DNA of 56,988 bases from Syntrophorhabdaceae bacterium PtaU1.Bin034. Its GTDB lineage: Bacteria; Desulfobacterota_G; Syntrophorhabdia; Syntrophorhabdales; WCHB1-27. Made by a program: the position numbers and the translations under genes. Positions 23,970-31,362 of this stretch are shown here, piece by piece. Below the pieces are notes generated by a model. That model did no database searches. It worked only from the letters and a program-made list of their open reading frames with translations, and was not told where the DNA came from. Every line of letters begins with the position of its first letter. Positions within the stretch are counted from its first letter, which is position 1. The stretch is from positions 1-56,988 of the forward strand of contig MVRP01000008.1 of NCBI GenBank assembly GCA_002067405.1. The letters run 5' to 3'.

Positions 23970-25181
23970 ATGAAAGTGGCCATGGTAGATCCTTCTCTTT
24001 TCACGATCCCCTATGACCGGGCTCTGGTCGACAGATTGCGGGCCGGGGGCCATTTCGTGAGATGGTTCGGGCGTCCCCTCAGAGACTGGGAACGAGAGCT
24101 CGCTGAAGGGGCTGCCGTCGAGGAATTTTTCTACGTCCGGACCGAGCCATTGAAGGCCAGGCTTGGGAAAAGACTCGGAATCTGGATGAAGGCATTCGGA
24201 CACCTGTCGTCCATGCTGGCCTTCCAAAGATTGATGATTCGCTGGAAGCCGGATGTGATCCACTTTCAGTGGTTCCCGGTTCCCGCCCTTGACAACTTCT
24301 TCGCGAGGCGGCTCGGGAAGATCGCGCCGGTCGTAGCAACCGTTCATGATTCCAGGCCATTCAACTCCAATCCTTCTTCCCGACTTCAGCGGTGGGATGC
24401 GTATCGCGTCCTTCAGTGCTGCGACCACTTGATCGTGCACACCGACAGCGCAATCGAGAAACTGGTCGAGGTCGGGATAGACCGCTCTCGGGTAACGAGG
24501 ATTCCCCATGGGCTCTTGGCGAATGGCGACGGCAAGGAGGAACAGAAGGCTGCGAAAGACAAAGTGACGTTTGTCCAATTCGGGACGGTCAAACCATACA
24601 AAGGTGTGGATGTGTTGCTGCAGGCAACGGCGATGATAGAGGAGACCGTAAGAAACAGCCTTTCAATCGTGGTCGCCGGGAGCCCGTCCTTCGATGTGAG
24701 CGAACTGATAGCATTGCGGCGTCAACTGGGTTTGGAGGGAATCGTAGATTTCGATTTTCGGAGATATACGGATCGGGAGATGTCGGAACTTTTTCAACGA
24801 GCCGATGTGATGCTCTATCCCTACCGGGAGATCGAGGCCAGCGGCGTCCTCCTGGCCTCCATGCAGTACGGACGTGCGGTGATCGCATCAAGGCTTGGGG
24901 TTTTTGAAGAGATGATAGCCGACGGAGTGCACGGGCGGCTCGTTCCGCCGGGGGATGCGATGGCCTTATCGCTGGCGATAGCCGAATTGGCCCTGGATCC
25001 GAAAAAGCGCGCACTGATGGGCCTGAACATGGCCCAACTCGCCAATGATGTGCCCAGTTGGACAGAGATAGGGGCGATGACCGTCAGAGCATACCAAACA
25101 GCAAGAATGCGCTCCATAGCGTCAACGGAGCATCCGACAACTTGTTGGGAGGAACCGTGGGATGAGCGCCGTCTGGAGTGA
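23970..25181 (+). CDS. GT4 glycosyltransferase
   Basis: Encodes 403 residues. MKVAMVDPSLFTIPYDRALV, WKPDVIHFQW and ATVHD form the acceptor half. VQFGTVKPYKGVDVLLQA, VAGSP, ADVMLYPYREIEASGVLLAS and LGVFEEMIADGVHG form the donor half. The usual E-x7-E is replaced by E-x7-M (EASGVLLAS region), so catalysis is less certain than in the other GT4 proteins here. The 3' end overlaps the start of a broken acyltransferase gene. Confidence 0.88.
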   Translation: MKVAMVDPSLFTIPYDRALVDRLRAGGHFVRWFGRPLRDWERELAEGAAVEEFFYVRTEPLKARLGKRLGIWMKAFGHLSSMLAFQRLMIRWKPDVIHFQWFPVPALDNFFARRLGKIAPVVATVHDSRPFNSNPSSRLQRWDAYRVLQCCDHLIVHTDSAIEKLVEVGIDRSRVTRIPHGLLANGDGKEEQKAAKDKVTFVQFGTVKPYKGVDVLLQATAMIEETVRNSLSIVVAGSPSFDVSELIALRRQLGLEGIVDFDFRRYTDREMSELFQRADVMLYPYREIEASGVLLASMQYGRAVIASRLGVFEEMIADGVHGRLVPPGDAMALSLAIAELALDPKKRALMGLNMAQLANDVPSWTEIGAMTVRAYQTARMRSIASTEHPTTCWEEPWDERRLE

Positions 25182-25498
25182 TTTCCCTGTACGGGTTAGA
25201 CGAAGAGAGGATCCCCTTTACGACCTCATGTATAGGGTCGCCAAAAGGCTCCGCTCGTTCTCCATGCCGTGTGTCAGACCCTTTCATTCGTTCTTGTATC
25301 ACGAGTGGGCGATCAGAACCAACGTCTGGCACAGCTTCTGGCGCATCGTCTACATATGAGCCGATGTTTAAGAGCCAATGCGTTGAGGTCGGACCTGGTT
25401 TTATTATGGAATACGCGGGTGGATATTTTGCTTCGATGGGAATAATGGCCAGAGTTTTGTGCGGATGCTTCAAGACAAATAGGCGAGGAGGTCCGGCA
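25162..25498 (+). pseudogene. Broken hexapeptide acyltransferase fragment
   Basis: From ATG 25162 one frame reads MYRVAKRLRSFSMPCVRPFH, then FLYHEWAIRTNVWHSFWRIVY before a stop at 25357. Moving one base (an extra A in TACATATG near 25354) restores VYYEPMFKSQCVEVGPGFIMEYAG. This sequence is the well-known N-terminus of WbbJ/colanic-acid-type acyltransferases (YYEPLFKSRC...G). The hexapeptide repeats that should follow are absent; the frame instead reaches the ribosome site of the next gene. It therefore carries both a frameshift and a deletion. Confidence 0.75.
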
Positions 25499-27412
25499 AT
25501 GAGAGTCTCGGCACTTTTGTGGCTTGTGCTAGTAAGTGTTCATGGCGCTGGCGGACCGGTTTTCGGTGCTTGGCCGGAAGTAAGGGTCTGGGTTGACGAC
25601 ATAGGGCGAAAGTACCGTTCAGATGCTGGAGACGGGACCTCCGGAGCGTCATCGTTGAACATTTCCTGTGCCAGGAATGAGTTTGAGTCGTTTCAGATTC
25701 TTATCTATAACGGATCCCAACGCGCTGAGACTATCAAAGACGTGACTGTAACCCAGACGGCGGGACCCGGGGCAATTGATAATATTTACCTTTACCGAAT
25801 GCACTATATCAACGTAACAACTACAAGCCGACAGGAGTACGGCACAGGATACTGGCCGGATCCGTTGGTGCCGAAGGTAGATCGCTATTTCGGCGAGACG
25901 CGAGGCGGGCCGGGAGGGTGGCCTCCGAACGGGATCAGCGTTGGTGCGGGGAAAGTACAGGGCTTTTGGGTCGATATTGGGACGAAGCCGGACACTCCCG
26001 CCGGAACCTACGCTTTTCGGGTGTCCGTCAAGCAAGATGGTCAGGCTGACAAAACCGCCACGGTGACGCTGACGGTGTGGGACTTTGTTCTTCCTTCAAC
26101 TCCAACATTAAGAAGTTTTTTCACGATTGAGGGGTCATATTTGGACGATGGCCACGGACTTCATCTTAATGATGCACAAACCGCCGCATTGGAAGCGGTG
26201 TACGTCAAGGCCATGATGTATCACAGAATCGCCCCAAGCACAGCAGATGGCGGGGTGTTTTACACCACCGTGAGCTCCACCGGAGCAGTTAATAATTGGA
26301 CCAATTGGGAAACGGCATACAGAGCGGCTTTGGATGGAACCGCAATTACAGAGGGGACTTACGCGGGCGCCAGGCTGCCCAATATTGATATAGAACTGGG
26401 GATGACCAGAAGCGGGACGAGAGGTCAGGACCGGGAACACTGGATAGCATATCTCCAGAGTTGGTGGGACAAGTTCAACGCCAACGGCTGGGATCCCATG
26501 AATAGGCTATACGCTTGGGCACTTGATGAGCCGGCAGGCAACAATGTGTTATTCCGGGGAGGCACATACACGGATTATCAGGTTGCCTTGCTAAAGGCTT
26601 CAGACATGAATGCGGTAAATACGAGCGGCGCCGGAGTCTGGCGCAACACGTTCGTTACGGAATCCAGAAGTGCAGCGCTTTCAACCCCAGGGGCGGGCTA
26701 TACGTCGTTTGACTCAACCGGCATCTATGTGCCGCCTCTGTACACATATACCTATCGTAGTCCATGGCAAACACCAAACCGGATGAAGGCCAGAAACACG
26801 TACCCGTATATTGGTACTGATGTCGGCAATTGGCTGCACAGGAATCACTTTTCATATATAGCATGTGACATGACGCATGGTTGCGGAATCTCCGGTGGAG
26901 CTGCTTACAACAATGCACCGGACCTGATGGTAGAAACGCCTCCGGTTCTGACCAGGGGCATTGGTTGGCTTTTGTGGCATTACCGGTCCCATGGATTGCT
27001 GTACTACAGCGTTAATCTGGTCTATGGCGCTCATGGAGCGGACCCTTATTACCGCGTCTACAATCAGGGAGGCAACGGGGAGGGCATTCTCTTTTATCCA
27101 GGAGTGCCAACGAGCAGCGGCCGAACCCTGGCGGTCCACACTCCCCCCATCGGGGGCACTCATGACATCCCCGTTGAGTCGATTCGTTTGAAATTGCTCC
27201 GTGAAGCCATGGAGGACAGAGAATACATGGAGATGTTGAGAAAGCTCGGGGCAATGGAATACGCGGACCAGCAAGTGAATTCGATATTCACGTCAACGGT
27301 GACACCTCCGGGCGCCTATTACAGCCTCAGGACCGGTATGTCCGCGCTCTCGGCTGCCAGAGAACGAATGGCAGAGAAGATCGTGACTCTGCAAGGCAGG
27401 CTTCCGCGGTGA
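25499..27412 (+). CDS. Secreted DUF4091 / GH123-like glycosidase
   Basis: Encodes 637 residues. ATG 25499 is chosen for GGAGG just upstream and a signal peptide ending VFGA. Residues 25-200 form a beta-sandwich domain (WPEVRVWVDD, then ARNEFESFQI, then TPAGTY). Residues 205-600 are the DUF4091 barrel, with AWALDEPAG (adjacent Asp343-Glu344, comparable to the catalytic Asp-Glu of GH123 N-acetylgalactosaminidases) and the closing GEGILFYPG, then SIRLKLLREAMEDREYMEML. Base composition is more AT-rich than in its neighbours. It probably trims or edits an N-acetylhexosamine-containing glycan in the periplasm or outside. Confidence 0.85.
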   Translation: MRVSALLWLVLVSVHGAGGPVFGAWPEVRVWVDDIGRKYRSDAGDGTSGASSLNISCARNEFESFQILIYNGSQRAETIKDVTVTQTAGPGAIDNIYLYRMHYINVTTTSRQEYGTGYWPDPLVPKVDRYFGETRGGPGGWPPNGISVGAGKVQGFWVDIGTKPDTPAGTYAFRVSVKQDGQADKTATVTLTVWDFVLPSTPTLRSFFTIEGSYLDDGHGLHLNDAQTAALEAVYVKAMMYHRIAPSTADGGVFYTTVSSTGAVNNWTNWETAYRAALDGTAITEGTYAGARLPNIDIELGMTRSGTRGQDREHWIAYLQSWWDKFNANGWDPMNRLYAWALDEPAGNNVLFRGGTYTDYQVALLKASDMNAVNTSGAGVWRNTFVTESRSAALSTPGAGYTSFDSTGIYVPPLYTYTYRSPWQTPNRMKARNTYPYIGTDVGNWLHRNHFSYIACDMTHGCGISGGAAYNNAPDLMVETPPVLTRGIGWLLWHYRSHGLLYYSVNLVYGAHGADPYYRVYNQGGNGEGILFYPGVPTSSGRTLAVHTPPIGGTHDIPVESIRLKLLREAMEDREYMEMLRKLGAMEYADQQVNSIFTSTVTPPGAYYSLRTGMSALSAARERMAEKIVTLQGRLPR

Positions 27413-27491
27413 TTCCTTTCGTGGAATCGACACCCTGTGAGGACGTTTTTCGGAAACTGACGACGAGGATGGGAAGGGAGAAATACTCGAA

Positions 27492-28403
27492 ATGAGACCT
27501 GCGACCGCAACCCTGTCGATGTCGTGGCTCAGGGTGCCAATATACGCCGCTCTGCTTGTTGGTGTCTACTATTCCGCCCTGCAGAAGATGATTACCCAGT
27601 GGGGCCACGAAGACTACAACTACTGCTACTTGATCCCGTTCCTCGTCCTCTATCTGCTGTGGGAGAAGAAGGGCTGGTTTTTCTCCCTGCCCTCAGTCTC
27701 CACATGGTGGGGGTTGTTGCCCTTTGGCACGGGTCTCTTGCTTTGCTGGGTCGGAGAGCTGAGCGGGCAATACTACACCCTCTATGTGTCCTTCTGGCTT
27801 GCTATCGTAGGTCTCGCCATGTTTCACCTGGGATGGGAGAAACTAAAGGTCATATGGTTCCCCGTAATCATGATGCTCGCCATGTTTCCATTTCCGGACA
27901 TCGTGAATATGCGCCTTTCTTTCGGCCTCAAGCTTATCTCGTCCCAGATAGGGGTCTTTGTCCTCCAATTGGTCGGGATGGCGGCTTACAGAGAAGGGAA
28001 CGTAATCGATCTCGGGTTCACGCAGTTGCAGGTAGTCGATGCATGCAGCGGACTCCGCTATCTCTTTCCCCTCATGATCCTGGCCCTTCTGCTGGCATAC
28101 TGGTTCCGTCCAGTTTCCCATGTTCCCGGCGGGCAACGCGAACAATCGTCCATTATCCATCGTGTCTTTCGCCATTGGAAACGCCTTGTGCTCTTTCTCT
28201 CATCGATCCCTATCGCCATTGTCGTCAACGCGCTCCGGATCGCCATCACCGGCATGCTCTATCCCTTCATGGGCGCGGCGGCGGCCGAGGGTTTCTTCCA
28301 CGACTTCTCCGGCTGGCTCATCTTCATGTTCACCATACCGGTGCTCCTTGCCGAGATGTGGATCCTAAGACGCATCGGAAAGAAGAAGGTGCGAAAAACG
28401 TGA
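27492..28403 (+). CDS. Exosortase (stand-alone)
   Basis: Encodes 303 residues with eight or so membrane helices. The catalytic triad is present: Cys185 in VVDACSGLRY, Arg249 in NALRIAITG and His270 in EGFFHDFSGW. DYNYCYLIPF near the N-terminus and MFPFPDI match the family. Exosortases are inner-membrane Cys proteases/transpeptidases that process PEP-CTERM tails. The stop overlaps the EpsI start as GTGA. The nearest subfamily looks like XrtA/XrtD, but I cannot separate these by eye. It is the first of two exosortases in the window. Confidence 0.93.
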   Translation: MRPATATLSMSWLRVPIYAALLVGVYYSALQKMITQWGHEDYNYCYLIPFLVLYLLWEKKGWFFSLPSVSTWWGLLPFGTGLLLCWVGELSGQYYTLYVSFWLAIVGLAMFHLGWEKLKVIWFPVIMMLAMFPFPDIVNMRLSFGLKLISSQIGVFVLQLVGMAAYREGNVIDLGFTQLQVVDACSGLRYLFPLMILALLLAYWFRPVSHVPGGQREQSSIIHRVFRHWKRLVLFLSSIPIAIVVNALRIAITGMLYPFMGAAAAEGFFHDFSGWLIFMFTIPVLLAEMWILRRIGKKKVRKT

Positions 28404-29068
28404 GAGATTATCCAAATAAAAGTTCTTCTCTGTTTGATGCCAAGTTCGTCGTAGTCGTTGTACTGCTGCTGGGGACGCTCATCGCCTCGCGGATGATCGA
28501 GTTCCGGGAAAAGGTCCCCATCAAAAAGCCCCTTAAGGACTTCCCCGCGCAGGTTGGCGAGTGGTCGGGAAGGTCGGAAGCGATGGACCGGATGTTCCTC
28601 GATATGTTGAGATTGAGTGACTACACGACCGTCAACTACTCGAATGGCAAAAGGCGTATGGTGAGCTTTTACACCGCCTACTACGAGAGCCAGCGGAAGG
28701 GCGAGGCGATTCATTCTCCCGAGCTCTGTATTCCCGGCAGCGGATGGACATTCCAGGAGGCAGGCGGTACGGACGTGAGCATCGGCAACGGCAGCCTGAT
28801 GCGCGTGAACCGTGCATTCATGGAGAAGTCCGGCGCAAAGCAGCTTATGTACTACTGGTTCTCCATGCGCGGCCGTGTCCTCACCAGCCTTTACCAGACG
28901 AAGGTTTACAATTTTTGGGATGCTCTGACGAAACAGAGGACCGACGGAGCCCTGGTTCGACTGATCACACCGGTGTATGAGGACGAGAAACCGCAAGACG
29001 CCGAGACCCGCCTGCAAGAATTTACCCGGCAAATAGCCCCGCTTCTGAGGGAGTACATACCGGAGTGA
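28400..29068 (+). CDS. epsI: EpsI family protein
   Basis: Encodes 222 residues. GTG 28400 overlaps the exosortase stop. The same frame stays open for 292 codons upstream inside the exosortase gene, but that part is a shadow. One N-terminal membrane helix (residues 13-33) is followed by the EpsI domain: FPAQVGEWSGR, YTAYYESQRKGEAIHSPELC, IPGSGW and LMYYWFSMRGR. EpsI is always linked to exosortases and to exopolysaccharide export; its biochemical role is not settled. Here it is separate, whereas in the second exosortase (41740) it is fused. Confidence 0.9.
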   Translation: MRDYPNKSSSLFDAKFVVVVVLLLGTLIASRMIEFREKVPIKKPLKDFPAQVGEWSGRSEAMDRMFLDMLRLSDYTTVNYSNGKRRMVSFYTAYYESQRKGEAIHSPELCIPGSGWTFQEAGGTDVSIGNGSLMRVNRAFMEKSGAKQLMYYWFSMRGRVLTSLYQTKVYNFWDALTKQRTDGALVRLITPVYEDEKPQDAETRLQEFTRQIAPLLREYIPE

Positions 29069-29078
29069 GAGGGAAGGG

Positions 29079-30389
29079 ATGAATAGCATGCCTGGCACCC
29101 TCGCCGGGAAATTCATCGCTGCGTATCCCTGGCGCCGACTGTTCGGCATGGCGCAGACAGGAAGCCTGAGTCTGGTCAGCCAGGGAGTTACGAGTGCAAC
29201 CAACTTTTTGTCCGGAATCATCATTGCAAGGCTTTGCTCAAAAGAACAGTTCGGCCTTTACGCATTGAGCCTCAGCATCGTCCTGTTCCTGAACGAGTTT
29301 CAGAACGCGCTCATTACTATGCCCTACATGATCTACAGCCCCCGGACAGGTGGTAATGACAGGCGCGAGTATACCGGGAGCGCCCTGGTCCAACAATTCA
29401 CCTTTTCCTTCTCGGCGTCGCTGCTTTTACTGCTTTCTTCGGTCATCGCGTCTCGCGGCTTTGGCCCGGGCGGATTGGCGGAGGTACTGAGAGTGCTTGC
29501 GCTTTTTACCGTATTTATCACCCTCAAGGATTTTGCGAGACAATTCAGCTTTGCAACGCTCAGGCCGAGAACGGCCCTTCTTTTGGACCTGTGTGCCGCT
29601 GTGGTCCAGATCGGCAGCCTCTGGCTCCTGTTCCGTCTTGGTTCTCTCTCGGCCAGCGGATCGTTCGTTGCAATCGGCGTCGCCTGTGGCGTCGCTTCGA
29701 CGGTCTGGCTTGTTTTTAACCGCGGCTTTTTCCTGCCGAAGTATGTGCGGGTGCTGCCCGACTTCCTGCGCAACTGGCGGCCTGCAAGGTGGATCATTGC
29801 AAGCCATCTACTGTGGACTCTGGCAATGAGTCTCTATCCCTGGCTCATAGGCGCCTTTCACGGCATTACCGCAAACGCCGTCTGGGGTGCCTGCGTCGGA
29901 GCGGCTGCCTTGGGGAACGTGATTCTTCTGGGCGCACAAAATGTGACGGGACCGAGAATACTCTATGCCTTCGCAAAGGGCGGAGTGGCGGGTATGAAGG
30001 AATTTGTGTGGGCGTCTTCGAAACTCCTGATGCTTATCATGTCCGGCGTGTCCGTCTTCTACCTTGTCTTCGGAAACAACCTGCTTGTGCTATTCTACGG
30101 TAATGCATATAAAGGTGACGGCCTGACCGTTTTTGTCCTCACCTTGAACCTCATCATCGGATCCTTGTCGTTTGCTTTAGGCCGAGGCCTCTTTGCCATG
30201 GAGCGAGCCGACATGGAGTGCCTGATTAACGCGATAAGCGCGTTGGCTTTATTTGCTCTGGGTATCTGGTTCGTGCGCGCACTAGGACCTTTAGGTGCCG
30301 GATTGGGGCTCTTGGTGACCAGCGTCATATCAGGCGCAGTAAGGATTGCCGTCTTCAGGAGAGTAACAGACCGGCTTTTGTCGGAATGA
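29079..30389 (+). CDS. Polysaccharide flippase 2
   Basis: Encodes 436 residues, with GAGGGAAGGG right before ATG 29079. Twelve or more hydrophobic segments are visible. The opening LVSQGVTSATNFLSGIIIAR, then LCSKEQFGLYALSLSIVLF is typical of the MOP/lipopolysaccharide-biosynthesis exporter family (RfbX/Wzx-like). It should translocate a lipid-linked glycan. It differs clearly from the flippase at 19377, so it is not a recent duplicate. It lies between the EpsI gene and a GT2 gene. Confidence 0.88.
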   Translation: MNSMPGTLAGKFIAAYPWRRLFGMAQTGSLSLVSQGVTSATNFLSGIIIARLCSKEQFGLYALSLSIVLFLNEFQNALITMPYMIYSPRTGGNDRREYTGSALVQQFTFSFSASLLLLLSSVIASRGFGPGGLAEVLRVLALFTVFITLKDFARQFSFATLRPRTALLLDLCAAVVQIGSLWLLFRLGSLSASGSFVAIGVACGVASTVWLVFNRGFFLPKYVRVLPDFLRNWRPARWIIASHLLWTLAMSLYPWLIGAFHGITANAVWGACVGAAALGNVILLGAQNVTGPRILYAFAKGGVAGMKEFVWASSKLLMLIMSGVSVFYLVFGNNLLVLFYGNAYKGDGLTVFVLTLNLIIGSLSFALGRGLFAMERADMECLINAISALALFALGIWFVRALGPLGAGLGLLVTSVISGAVRIAVFRRVTDRLLSE

Positions 30390-30396
30390 CGACGAC

Positions 30397-31362
30397 GTGA
30401 AACGCGGAACTCGGAACCCACCTATTTCCATAGTAATTCCCCTTTATAACAAAGCCGCTTTTATACAACGGGCCCTGGACTCCGTACTGAAGCAGACGGT
30501 GTCCGATTACGAGGTCATCGTGATAGACGACGGTTCTTTGGACGAGGGGCCGGAAATCGTCTCCGGTTACAAGGACCGCCGTATCAGACTTATTCGCCAG
30601 GAAAATCAAGGCGTGTCCGCGGCAAGGAACAGAGGGATCGATGAGGCAAAGGGCGAATTGATTGCTTTTCTGGACGCGGATGATGCCTGGAAGCCGACTT
30701 ATCTCCACACCATCCTGACCCTGAAACAGAGATGGCCCGAGGCCGGTGCGTATGCCACAGCATACGAGGTCGTCATGCCGAACGGGAAGATCTTTCGGCC
30801 GCCATACAGGGCTATTCCGCGACCTCCATGGGAAGGCCTGATCGATCGGTATTTCCGGGCGGCGGCGGATTATACGCCGGTTTCGAGTAGTTCAACGGCC
30901 ATTCCCAGGCACATCTTCAGGATTGTCGGTGCCTTCGCGGCAGGGGTTCCCCTGGGCGAGGACATGGATATGTGGGGACGGATCGCGTTGAGGTTTCCCA
31001 TTGCATTCAGCACAACTGCGGGAGCGATGTACTTTCAGGACGATCAGCATCGGCATAGCGGTCAAAACCTCTACTTCTGCACTATTCCTGAAGCTGCCTT
31101 CGTGCAATCAGCCCGAAGGGCCATGGAGGCGGGTGAGACTGGAACAACCAACCTGAAAGACCTGCGGGACTACCTGGCGATACTTCAGATAAACCTGGGG
31201 CGCGATTGCTGCATAAACGGTCAAGACCAAGTTGCGGCCCGGAAGATACTGCGGAAGAGTCGCCCGGTCCGCTTGAGAACGGCATGGCAAAAGTACAAAA
31301 CCATGGGGCGTAGCTTTCTGCACAGCGCCACTGCCGGAATCCGCACAAAGACGGCTCCATGA
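30397..31362 (+). CDS. GT2 glycosyltransferase
   Basis: Encodes 321 residues from GTG 30397. The GT-A motifs are PISIVIPLYNKAAFIQRALD, VIVIDDGSLDEG, GVSAARNRGIDEAKGE and FLDADDAW (DxD), then GEDMDMWGRIA. No membrane segment is seen. It is an inverting transferase of unknown sugar. The stop overlaps the next start as ATGA. Confidence 0.92.
   Translation: MKRGTRNPPISIVIPLYNKAAFIQRALDSVLKQTVSDYEVIVIDDGSLDEGPEIVSGYKDRRIRLIRQENQGVSAARNRGIDEAKGELIAFLDADDAWKPTYLHTILTLKQRWPEAGAYATAYEVVMPNGKIFRPPYRAIPRPPWEGLIDRYFRAAADYTPVSSSSTAIPRHIFRIVGAFAAGVPLGEDMDMWGRIALRFPIAFSTTAGAMYFQDDQHRHSGQNLYFCTIPEAAFVQSARRAMEAGETGTTNLKDLRDYLAILQINLGRDCCINGQDQVAARKILRKSRPVRLRTAWQKYKTMGRSFLHSATAGIRTKTAP

Noticed and set aside
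27524..28399. Upstream in-frame extension of EpsI
   Set aside because: This stretch overlaps the exosortase in another frame. The GTG at 28400 overlapping the exosortase stop explains EpsI without it.
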